From contig PHBX01000022.1 in NCBI GenBank assembly GCA_002842045.1, positions 1 through 64,000 on the forward strand: a stretch of 64,000 nt of DNA, in the 5' to 3' direction. The translations under genes were made by a program, and so were the position numbers. Of this stretch, positions 17,198 to 25,681 are shown piece by piece. The notes under the pieces are model-generated. The model had not been told where the DNA came from and ran no database searches. It was given only the letters and a program-made list of their open reading frames with translations. Position 1 is the stretch's first letter. Each line of letters opens with the position of its first letter. The stretch comes from Chloroflexi bacterium HGW-Chloroflexi-3. GTDB taxonomy: Bacteria; Chloroflexota; Anaerolineae; Anaerolineales; Anaerolineaceae.

Positions 17198-19561
17198 ATG
17201 GCAATAAAGAAAAGTGAGCTCTACAGCTCTCTCTGGAAAAGCTGCGATGAACTGCGAGGCGGCATGGACGCTTCACAATACAAGGACTATGTGCTGGTTC
17301 TATTATTTATGAAGTATGTTTCGGATAAATATGCCGGGAAAAATCACGCTTTGATTGAAGTACCACCAGGCGGCAGTTTTCAGGATATGGTTGCACTGAA
17401 GGGGAAAGTGGATATCGGGGATGGCATTAACAAAATTATCGCCAAGTTGGCTGAGGCCAATGATTTAAAAGGTGTGATTGACGTTGCTGACTTTAATAAT
17501 GAGGACAAGTTAGGCCGTGGGAAGGAAATGGTTGATCGTCTTTCCAATTTGATATCGATTTTTCAGAACCCGGCATTGGATTTCAGCAAGAACCGGGCAG
17601 AAGGTGATGACCTGTTGGGGGATGCGTATGAATATTTGATGAAGAACTTTGCCACGCAATCTGGCAAAAGCAAAGGCCAATTCTATACTCCGGCTGAAGT
17701 GTCCAGAGTCATTGCCCAGGTAATCGGCGTTCAAAAAGCGACCAGACAAAATCAAACCATTTATGATCCAACCTGCGGATCAGGCTCTTTATTACTGAAA
17801 GCCGCGGCTGAATCAGAAACAGTCATCACCATTTATGGGCAGGAAATGGATAACGCTACAGCAGCCATGGCGCGCATGAATATGATCCTGCATGAGAATC
17901 CAACAGCTGAAATCTGGAAAGACAACACCCTTTCTAACCCATATTTTAAAAATCCTGATGGCGCCCTCAAAACCTTTGATTTTGTGGTAGCCAATCCACC
18001 TTTCTCGACCAAATCCTGGAGTAATGGCTTTGACCCGGATCATGATCTTTATGATCGCTTTGTAGATGGTATTCCACCCAGTAAGAATGGTGATTATGCC
18101 TTCTTATTGCATATCATCCGTTCCATGAAAAGTACCGGTAAAGGGGCGGTTATTCTTCCTCATGGTGTTCTCTTCAGAGGAAATGCAGAAGGTGAAATTC
18201 GCCGAAATATCATTAATAAAGGTTACATCAAAGGAATAATTTCTTTACCTGCCAACTTGTTTTTTGGCACTGGTATACCCGCCTGTATTATCGTCCTGGA
18301 CAAAGAGAATGCTGGAACCCGCAAAGGCATTTTTATGATTGACGCCAGCAAAGGGTTTATCAAGGATGGAAATAAGAATCGTTTACGCCATCAAGATATT
18401 CGCAAGATCGTGGATGTATTTAATGGACAATTGGAAATCCCGGGTTACTCCCGAATGGTGCCGACTGCGGAAATTCGAGAGAATGAGTTTAACTTGAATA
18501 TTCCCCGATACATTGATAGCAGTGAACTAGAAGATATTCAGGACATCGAAGCCCACCTCAAAGGAGGGATACCCAATCGTGATATTGAGGCATTAGAGAA
18601 ATATTGGAAAGATTTTCCATCTTTAAAAGAACAGCTATTTATGACAGCCGATAGAGATGGTTATAGTCAACTTAAGGTAGAAAAAGATCAAATAAAAAAT
18701 GTCATTCAAAACAATAAAGATTTTCAGGAATTTTCTAAAAAAGTAAAACTTGCGTTTGAAACATGGAGTCAACGGATATTGACACCGATCAATTCCCTCA
18801 ATCCACCATTGATTTCTATCAAAAATTTCATCGAAGTTCTTTCCGATTTGCTCTTCCAGGAATTTTCGGATATCCCTCTGATTGATAAATATGATGTTTA
18901 TCAAAAATTGATGGATTATTGGACTGAAACCATGCAAGATGATGTTTTTATGATAGTTAATGAAGGTTGGGTTCCCAATGAAATACTAATTCCAGCTGAA
19001 ATCATAATTAATCAATTTTTCCTTGAAGAACAATTTAGAATTTTTGAATTTGAGACGGAAAAAGGAAATTTAGTTGCTCAAAAAGAAGAATTGGAAGAAG
19101 AACATAGCGGGGAAGAAGGTGTTTTTGAGGAATTAAGGGCTGATAATGGGAAAATCAGTAAAAGTGATTTAAAGCATAGAATCCAGGAAATTAAGGATGA
19201 TTATGATTTTGTAGATGAATTTATGATTCTCAATGAATATTTAAAAATTCTCGATAATGAAGTAGCAATAAACAAGATAATTACCCAAAATCAAAAACAA
19301 TTACAAGTAAATGTGAAAAATCGATATTCAAAATTATCAAATTTGGATAGTAAAAATTTAATAATTGAAATGAAATGGATGCCTAAATTAAAAATTAAAA
19401 TAGACGATGAATTAGAAAATTTATCTCAGTGTCTATACAAGTACTTATTAGAAATAGAAAGAAAATATAACACATCCTTAATATCTCTCGAAGAAAAAAT
19501 TGAAATACTAAGTGATAAAGCGTATTCTCAATTAGAAAAAATGGGTTATTTATGGAAATGA
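17198..19561 (+). CDS. hsdM: type I restriction-modification system, methyltransferase subunit M
   Basis: A 787-residue N6-adenine methyltransferase subunit that modifies the site chosen by HsdS and is part of the restriction complex. The N-terminal helical HsdM domain (MDASQYKDYVLVLLFMKYVSDKY) is followed by the catalytic domain with SAM motif DPTCGSGSLL at 190-199 and the catalytic NPPF at 266-269. The family is often about 500 residues; here about 280 extra residues follow (from about 490), AT-rich, charged and helical with coiled-coil-like stretches around EEQFRIFEFETEKGNLVAQK. Such C-terminal extensions occur in a subgroup of HsdM proteins. The ATG overlaps no other gene, and the 3' end overlaps hsdS by 10 bases, indicating coupled translation. 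Confidence 0.93.
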   Translation: MAIKKSELYSSLWKSCDELRGGMDASQYKDYVLVLLFMKYVSDKYAGKNHALIEVPPGGSFQDMVALKGKVDIGDGINKIIAKLAEANDLKGVIDVADFNNEDKLGRGKEMVDRLSNLISIFQNPALDFSKNRAEGDDLLGDAYEYLMKNFATQSGKSKGQFYTPAEVSRVIAQVIGVQKATRQNQTIYDPTCGSGSLLLKAAAESETVITIYGQEMDNATAAMARMNMILHENPTAEIWKDNTLSNPYFKNPDGALKTFDFVVANPPFSTKSWSNGFDPDHDLYDRFVDGIPPSKNGDYAFLLHIIRSMKSTGKGAVILPHGVLFRGNAEGEIRRNIINKGYIKGIISLPANLFFGTGIPACIIVLDKENAGTRKGIFMIDASKGFIKDGNKNRLRHQDIRKIVDVFNGQLEIPGYSRMVPTAEIRENEFNLNIPRYIDSSELEDIQDIEAHLKGGIPNRDIEALEKYWKDFPSLKEQLFMTADRDGYSQLKVEKDQIKNVIQNNKDFQEFSKKVKLAFETWSQRILTPINSLNPPLISIKNFIEVLSDLLFQEFSDIPLIDKYDVYQKLMDYWTETMQDDVFMIVNEGWVPNEILIPAEIIINQFFLEEQFRIFEFETEKGNLVAQKEELEEEHSGEEGVFEELRADNGKISKSDLKHRIQEIKDDYDFVDEFMILNEYLKILDNEVAINKIITQNQKQLQVNVKNRYSKLSNLDSKNLIIEMKWMPKLKIKIDDELENLSQCLYKYLLEIERKYNTSLISLEEKIEILSDKAYSQLEKMGYLWK

Positions 19562-20790
19562 ATAATTATTTTCTTCAGGAACATTCTAAAAATACCCCTA
19601 ATAGATGGCCATATTGTGAATTAGGTTCTTTAACAGAAAAAGTTGGAAGCGGTATTACACCAAAAGGAGGGGAAAGGGTTTATAAAAAAGAAGGAAGATT
19701 TTTTATTAGAAGTCAAAATGTTGGATGGGGAAAATTAATTCTTAATGACGTCAAATTCATAGATGATTTAACTCACTCAAAATTCCCCTCAACTGAAATT
19801 CAGACAAATGATGTGTTGTTAAATATTACAGGTGCCTCTATAGGAAGAAGTACGATAGCTAATAAAACAATTGAAGGCGGTAACGTAAATCAACATGTTT
19901 GCATTATCAGAGTTAAGAAACATATCTTATATGCAAATTTCTTAAATCAAGTAATTCTTTCTAATTATGTACAAAAACAAATTAATAGTTTTCAAGCAGG
20001 TGGAAACCGTCAAGGTATAAATTTTGAACAAATAAAACATCTTGTAGTACCTCTACCTTCCCTCGCTGAACAAAAAGCCATTGCGGAAGCCCTTTCTGAT
20101 GTGGATGAATTGATCTCCTCATTGGAAGCATTGATTGAAAAGAAGAAAGCCATCAAACAGGGAGTCATGCAGGAATTGTTGGCGGGAAAAAGAAGGTTGC
20201 CTGGGTTTAGTGGGAAATGGAATAAAAAAAGTATTGAGGAAATTTTTAATATAAATACTGCATCATCGAAAAGTCGGTATATTACTGAAGGAGGTAAATA
20301 TTTGATAATTGATATGGGATCAATATCAAAAAATGGCGAATTAATTCCTTCAAAACAAACCAATTATTCAGGTGATTTCCTAATGATAGGTGATTTAGTA
20401 ATGCCGAAAGATGATATTGGTGGAGGAAAAATAATTGGAAAAACCGCATATATTGACAAAAACGATGAATATGTTGCTGGTGACCATATTTTTATTTTAA
20501 AATCAAAATTTGGTGAATCTAGATTTTTCCATTATTTAATAAATAGCTTTGAAATAAATAATAGAGTACGAAAAAAAGTAATAGGTTCAGCACAGTTAGG
20601 TATAAGCAAAAATAGTATAAAAGAAGAAATATTGACTTTCCCAGATTTGAATGAACAAGAAGCTATATCCGATTTGATTGATAGCCTTGAGAGTGAAATA
20701 AATAAAATATATAAAAAAACGGAGAAAATTAAACTAATAAAACAAGGTATGATGCAAGAATTACTTTCAGGTCGAATTCGTTTGGTTTGA
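19552..20790 (+). CDS. hsdS: type I restriction-modification system, specificity subunit S
   Basis: A 412-residue DNA-recognition subunit with two target recognition domains (about 20-180 and 215-380) separated and ended by matching helical conserved regions: KKKAIKQGVMQELLAGKRRL near 195-215 and KIKLIKQGMMQELLSGRIRL at the C-terminus. Each half binds one part of a bipartite site. The PLPSLAEQKAIAEAL and DLNEQEAISDLI segments are the usual junctions. The target domains are AT-rich compared with the conserved helices, typical of exchangeable recognition modules. The start at 19552 overlaps the end of hsdM. The recognition sequence cannot be read from the protein. Confidence 0.93.
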   Translation: MEMNNYFLQEHSKNTPNRWPYCELGSLTEKVGSGITPKGGERVYKKEGRFFIRSQNVGWGKLILNDVKFIDDLTHSKFPSTEIQTNDVLLNITGASIGRSTIANKTIEGGNVNQHVCIIRVKKHILYANFLNQVILSNYVQKQINSFQAGGNRQGINFEQIKHLVVPLPSLAEQKAIAEALSDVDELISSLEALIEKKKAIKQGVMQELLAGKRRLPGFSGKWNKKSIEEIFNINTASSKSRYITEGGKYLIIDMGSISKNGELIPSKQTNYSGDFLMIGDLVMPKDDIGGGKIIGKTAYIDKNDEYVAGDHIFILKSKFGESRFFHYLINSFEINNRVRKKVIGSAQLGISKNSIKEEILTFPDLNEQEAISDLIDSLESEINKIYKKTEKIKLIKQGMMQELLSGRIRLV

Positions 20791-20797
20791 GGTGCTT

Positions 20798-21724
20798 ATG
20801 AAAAAATATATCAGAGTTATGTTAGGAAAGGGAAGTATTTTCCTCAATGAATGCATTAACAGTCATTTTATCGGGGTTGACTTTGGGATTAATCAAGACC
20901 TGACACACAAATTGCCAGATGAATGGCGTGCATTTAATCGTGCCTTCATACCTGTTTATTTGGAATCTCATCCAGAAAAAACGAGAGTTGCCGCAGGCCT
21001 GGCATGTGGTGCTGTTTGGACTGTTTCAAAAGGTATTCGTGAAGGAGATATGGTTTTATCCCCAGATGGACTTGGAAATTATCACGTCTGCGAAGTCACT
21101 GGACCTTACAATTACCAACCAGGTGAAATCCTCCCACATCGACGACCTGTCCAATGGCTCCAAAAAACAATCTCAAAAGCTAATATGAGCGAACCGCTTC
21201 AAATGGCTCTGAGATATACCGGTACAGTAAATGATCTGTCAAAATTTGCAGAAGAAATCAATAGGCTCATGTCAGGCATTACTCCACCTGGAATCATTGG
21301 TACTGATGATTCGATTGAAGACCCATCTGCATTTGCAATGGAAAAACACTTAGAGGATTTTTTGGTTGCAAATTGGTCAAAAACCATTTTAGGCAGAGAG
21401 TTCTCCATTTTTGAAGAAGAAGGGGAACAGGCTGGACAACAATATCAAACGGATACAGGGCCAATTGACATATTGGCTATCAGTAAAGATAAGCGGACAC
21501 TTCTTGTTCTTGAACTAAAAAAAGGCCGTGCTACCGATGTTGTGGTGGGTCAGATTTTAAGGTATATGGGGTATGTCAAAGAAGAACTTGCCGAACCTAA
21601 CCAACAGGTAAAAGGCGCTATTATCGCCATGGAAGATGATACAAGATTAAGACGGGCATTATCAGTTGTCCCAAATATTGATTTTTATCGATATGAGGTG
21701 AGCTTTAAATTGAAAAAGGAGTGA
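20798..21724 (+). CDS. NucS-like PD-(D/E)XK nuclease with EVE/PUA-like N-terminal domain, inside the hsd operon
   Basis: A protein of about 308 residues. The C-terminal domain matches the NucS (DUF91) nuclease core: GPIDILA near 222, LLVLELKKGRATD near 236 and VGQILRYMGYV near 250, giving the D...E-x-K catalytic arrangement. The N-terminal half has GIREGDMVLSPDGLGNYHV and EVTGPYNY followed by HRRPVQWL, like the PUA/EVE-type modified-base-binding domains joined to Mrr-like restriction proteins. Together this suggests an extra nuclease that senses modified or unusual DNA. The frame opens at a GTG at 20792, but ATG at 20798 has GAGG 5 bases upstream, overlapping the hsdS stop, and is preferred. 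It is followed by hsdR after one base. Domain match is clear; substrate is inferred. Confidence 0.75.
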   Translation: MKKYIRVMLGKGSIFLNECINSHFIGVDFGINQDLTHKLPDEWRAFNRAFIPVYLESHPEKTRVAAGLACGAVWTVSKGIREGDMVLSPDGLGNYHVCEVTGPYNYQPGEILPHRRPVQWLQKTISKANMSEPLQMALRYTGTVNDLSKFAEEINRLMSGITPPGIIGTDDSIEDPSAFAMEKHLEDFLVANWSKTILGREFSIFEEEGEQAGQQYQTDTGPIDILAISKDKRTLLVLELKKGRATDVVVGQILRYMGYVKEELAEPNQQVKGAIIAMEDDTRLRRALSVVPNIDFYRYEVSFKLKKE

Positions 21725-21725
21725 C

Positions 21726-24700
21726 ATGAGTCCTATTGGGGAGATGGAAGTAAAAACTCAAAAACGTGTCATCAAACTTTTCCAGGAAAAATTAAATTAT
21801 GAATACTTAGGTGACTGGAAAGACCGCCCAGAAAACAGCAATATTGAAGAAAAATTACTGACACATTCCCTCTTTCGTGCAGGGTATAAAGATGATTCAA
21901 TTACAAAAGCCATCTTTGAATTAAAGAGGGTGGCAGAAGATCAAAGTAAATCGTTGTATGATATCAACAAAGTGATGTACAGCCTTTTGCGGTATGGGGT
22001 TAAAGTCAGTTCCGGTACAGGAAAATCTAAAAAAACTGTCTGGCTGATCGATTGGAAACATCCTGAAAAGAACCGTTTTAGCATTGCGGAAGAAGTGACC
22101 ATAAAAGGTATTCACATCAAGCGCCCAGATCTGGTTCTCTATGTGAATGGCATTGCGTTGGGTGTGATTGAATTGAAACGATCCATTGTATCCATTTCTG
22201 AAGGAATCCGTCAAAACCTGGATAATCAGAAAGAGATTTTCATTCGAAATTTCTTCGCAACCATTCAGTTAGTCATGGCGGGTAATGAGACAGAAGGGAT
22301 GCGCTATGGTGTCATCGAAACACCGGAAAAACACTATCTCAGCTGGAAAGAGCCTTCGGATGTCGAAAATGTGCTGGAAAGACAATTGTTACAGGTTTGT
22401 GAGAAAACAAGATTCCTTGAAATCATTCATGACTTCATCGTTTTCGACGCTGGCATCAAAAAGATTTGCCGTCATAACCAGTATTTTGGCGTTAAAGCTG
22501 CGCAGGAAAGTTTGAGAAGACGAGAAGGCGGAATTATCTGGCACACCCAGGGTAGCGGCAAAAGCCTGACCATGGTGTGGCTTTCCAAATGGATTCGAGA
22601 GAATATTAAAGACTCCAGAGTATTGATCATCACAGATCGTACCGAATTGGATAAACAAATAGAAAAGGTCTATAAAGGGGTCGATGAAAATCTTGTGCGC
22701 AGTCGCAGTGGTCGCAATCTGCTGGAAATGCTGAACGATACCTATCCTCCGCTGATTTGTTCCTTGATTCATAAATTTGCCAATCGAGATGAAGTGGACG
22801 TCGAAGGATATATCGAGGATATCCAGAAAGTCATGCCGAAAGACTTCAAAGCAAAAGGGGATATCTTTGTTTACGTGGATGAATGCCACCGCACCCAATC
22901 GGGTGAATTGCATAAAGCCATGAAACAAATCCTGCCTGACGCAATTTTTATTGGATTTACCGGTACTCCGCTTTTACGAGCAGATAAACTAAGAAGCATT
23001 GAAGTCTTTGGAAAGTACATTCACACCTACAAATTCGATGAAGCAGTAAGAGACCAGGTAATTCTGGATTTACGCTATGAAGCCAGGGATATTGATCAGT
23101 CTATTACTTCACAAGAAAAAATAGACCAATGGTTTGAGATTAAAACCAAAGGATTAACTGATATCGCAAAAGGTCAATTAAAACAACGCTGGGGAACCAT
23201 GCAGGCTGTCCTCAGCAGTCGGGAACGTTTAGAAAAAATCGTTGCAGATATTTTATTGGATATGGAAACCAAAGATCGATTAGCCAGTGGTCATGGCAAT
23301 GCATTACTGGTATCGGGTAGTATCTATCAGGCATGTCGATATTATGAAATGTTCACATCCGCTGGTTTTGAAAAATGCGCCATCGTCACATCCTATGTAC
23401 CAAACATTCAATCCATTCGAGGAGAAGAAACAGGTGATGGGGAAACAGAAAAACAGGAACAATATGAAATCTACCAAAAAATGCTCAACGGGAAAAGTGT
23501 GGAGGAGTTTGAGAGCGAAGCGAAAAAGAAATTTATAGAAGAACCCGGGCAGATGAAACTATTAATTGTGGTGGATAAATTATTAACCGGGTTTGACGCT
23601 CCACCTGCGACTTATCTCTTTATTGATAAAAAAATGCAAGACCATGGTTTGTTCCAGGCAATTTGTCGGGTGAACCGCCTGGATGGTGACGATAAAGAAT
23701 ACGGCTATATTGTGGATTACAAAGATCTATTCCAGAGTTTGGAAGGCGCAGTAAAGGATTACACCTCCGGTGCGTTGGATGGCTACGAGAAAGCAGATGT
23801 GGAAGGCTTGCTTTCCGATCGCTTGGATAAAGCAAAAGATAGGTTAGATGAGACTCGTGAAAGCATCAAGGCTTTATGTGAACCTGTAAACCCACCTAAA
23901 GACACCCAGGCATATATCCATTATTTTTGCGGAAATGACACCAGCAATAAAGAGCTATTGAAAGAAACCGAACCCCGGAGAATAGCGTTGTACAAACAAA
24001 CCGTTTCATTGATCAGAGCTTTCGCCAATCTAGCCAATGAAATGGAAGAAGCGGGGTATTCAAAGTCAGAGATTGAAAAAATAAAAGGAGAGGTAGATTA
24101 CTACGAGAAAGTTCGCACGGAAATACGATTAGCCAGTGGCGATTATATTGATTTAAAAATGTACGAACCAGCCATGCGTCACTTAATTGATGCTTATATT
24201 CGAGCGGAAGAAAGTAAAAAAATCTCTGCCTTCGATGATTTATCTTTGATTCAATTAATTGTTGAACGCGGAGAAGAAGCAATTGATTCGCTTCCAGACG
24301 GGATTAAAAAGAAAAAAGAGGCGGTAGCAGAAACTATTGAAAATAACTTGCGTCGTAAGATCATCGAAGAACAGCCAGTCAACCCGAAATACTATGAAAA
24401 TATGTCAATCCTTCTCAATGAATTGATTCGTCAACGACGTGCGGAAGCATTGGCTTATGAAATCTACCTTAAAAAAATCATCGAGTTAACCAAACAAATC
24501 CAAAATCCAGCTGAGAGCCATACCTATCCTCGCAGTGTCGATTCTGATACCAAGCGAGCACTTTACGATAATCTGGATCAAAATGAAGCACTGGCCAATC
24601 AGCTTGATTACGTCATACGATCCACCAAAAAAGATGGCTGGAAAGGAAATAAGATCAAAGAACGAGAGGTTCGTTATGCAATCGCTGACCTGGTATCTGA

Positions 24701-24752
24701 AGACAAATTGGATGAAATTTTCGAACTGGTAAAGAACCAGACAGGTTATTAA
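21726..24752 (+). CDS. hsdR: type I restriction-modification system, endonuclease/translocase subunit R
   Basis: A 1008-residue motor and nuclease subunit that translocates and cuts unmodified DNA. The N-terminal PD-(D/E)XK nuclease shows RPDLVLYVNGIALGVIELKRS (about 132-152). The superfamily 2 helicase follows, with Walker A HTQGSGKSLTM near 272, the DECH box VDECHRTQ, FTGTPLL, and a second RecA-like domain with LLTGFDAP and ICRVNRLD. A helical C-terminal region binds the methyltransferase core. The length is normal. AAGGAG precedes the ATG by about 5 bases. Placed after the NucS-like gene with a one-base gap, so all five genes from hsdM to 25470 probably form one operon. Confidence 0.94.
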   Translation: MSPIGEMEVKTQKRVIKLFQEKLNYEYLGDWKDRPENSNIEEKLLTHSLFRAGYKDDSITKAIFELKRVAEDQSKSLYDINKVMYSLLRYGVKVSSGTGKSKKTVWLIDWKHPEKNRFSIAEEVTIKGIHIKRPDLVLYVNGIALGVIELKRSIVSISEGIRQNLDNQKEIFIRNFFATIQLVMAGNETEGMRYGVIETPEKHYLSWKEPSDVENVLERQLLQVCEKTRFLEIIHDFIVFDAGIKKICRHNQYFGVKAAQESLRRREGGIIWHTQGSGKSLTMVWLSKWIRENIKDSRVLIITDRTELDKQIEKVYKGVDENLVRSRSGRNLLEMLNDTYPPLICSLIHKFANRDEVDVEGYIEDIQKVMPKDFKAKGDIFVYVDECHRTQSGELHKAMKQILPDAIFIGFTGTPLLRADKLRSIEVFGKYIHTYKFDEAVRDQVILDLRYEARDIDQSITSQEKIDQWFEIKTKGLTDIAKGQLKQRWGTMQAVLSSRERLEKIVADILLDMETKDRLASGHGNALLVSGSIYQACRYYEMFTSAGFEKCAIVTSYVPNIQSIRGEETGDGETEKQEQYEIYQKMLNGKSVEEFESEAKKKFIEEPGQMKLLIVVDKLLTGFDAPPATYLFIDKKMQDHGLFQAICRVNRLDGDDKEYGYIVDYKDLFQSLEGAVKDYTSGALDGYEKADVEGLLSDRLDKAKDRLDETRESIKALCEPVNPPKDTQAYIHYFCGNDTSNKELLKETEPRRIALYKQTVSLIRAFANLANEMEEAGYSKSEIEKIKGEVDYYEKVRTEIRLASGDYIDLKMYEPAMRHLIDAYIRAEESKKISAFDDLSLIQLIVERGEEAIDSLPDGIKKKKEAVAETIENNLRRKIIEEQPVNPKYYENMSILLNELIRQRRAEALAYEIYLKKIIELTKQIQNPAESHTYPRSVDSDTKRALYDNLDQNEALANQLDYVIRSTKKDGWKGNKIKEREVRYAIADLVSEDKLDEIFELVKNQTGY

Positions 24753-24753
24753 T

Positions 24754-25470
24754 ATGCACTATATCTCCATCAGTGATATCGAAATAGAAGTAGAACGAAA
24801 AGATATCAAGAATATGCACTTAAGTGTCAATCCACCGGATGGTTGGGTCAGAATTGCCATTCCGATGAACATTGATGATGATGCAGTAAGATTGTTCGTA
24901 ATCTCAAAATTGTCCTGGATACACAAGCAACAAAGGAAATTTGATGCACAACCCAGGCAGTCCGAACGGGAAATGGTCAGCGGAGAAAGCCATTATTATT
25001 TTGGTGATCGATATTTGCTGAATGTTGTCTATCAAAAAGGACATCCAAAAGTTGTAATTCGCAACAAAACCTATATTGATCTTTATGTTCGTGAAGGCAG
25101 CGATCTTTCCCAGCGCAAGAAAGTATTTACGGAATGGTATCGCAGGCAACTAAAAGAAAGAATTCCACCCCTCTTATCCAAATGGGAAGAATTCATCGGA
25201 ATTACGGTGGATGATTGGCAGGTCAAACAAATGAAAACCAAATGGGGCACCTGCAATATTGAAGAACGCCGCATCTGGATCAACCTGGAGTTAGCCAAAA
25301 AACCAGAGCGCTGCCTAGAATATATTATTGTCCACGAAATGATCCACTTGTTAGAGCGACACCATAATGAACGGTTTATTGCCTTGATGGATCAATACAT
25401 GCCCAACTGGCGATTGAATCGAGATGAGTTGAATAGTTATCCATTGAAGCATGAGCATTGGGGATATTGA
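24754..25470 (+). CDS. YgjP-like (DUF45) zinc metallopeptidase
   Basis: A 238-residue protein with the DUF45/YgjP architecture. The conserved KWGTC stretch (KTKWGTCNIEERRIWIN) is followed by zinc site VHEMIHLLERHHNERF with H194-E195-x-x-H198 and a likely third ligand at H204. Proteins of this family are related to SprT/WSS-type metalloproteases and are frequently the last gene of type I restriction operons, as here, where the ATG starts one base after the hsdR stop. A role in removing or processing DNA-bound restriction proteins is a reasonable inference, not shown. The length is normal for the family. Confidence 0.85.
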   Translation: MHYISISDIEIEVERKDIKNMHLSVNPPDGWVRIAIPMNIDDDAVRLFVISKLSWIHKQQRKFDAQPRQSEREMVSGESHYYFGDRYLLNVVYQKGHPKVVIRNKTYIDLYVREGSDLSQRKKVFTEWYRRQLKERIPPLLSKWEEFIGITVDDWQVKQMKTKWGTCNIEERRIWINLELAKKPERCLEYIIVHEMIHLLERHHNERFIALMDQYMPNWRLNRDELNSYPLKHEHWGY

Positions 25471-25568
25471 GGAGGGAGGTCATTTGTTATTACATAGATA
25501 ATAATTTATCGACATGTAAGAATATAATTTTGATACCAGTACGAATCCTATTAATCCTCACAATAAAA

Positions 25569-25599
25569 TTGAACAGGATCTTCTAAAATATTCTATAAT
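25569..25599 (+). promoter_or_regulatory. possible promoter of the Gabija pair
   Basis: TTGAAC at 25569-25574 and TATAAT at 25594-25599 with a 19-base spacer, in a 211-base AT-rich gap that separates the two defence operons. GGAGGG lies at 25672-25677, just before the gajA ATG at 25682. Confidence 0.4.
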
Positions 25600-25681
25600 T
25601 ATCAAAGCTGAATAAAATCAATAATAAATCATTGTCTATATCAAGTTCCATCCAACTCTAATAGTTTTTAAGGAGGGAAAA

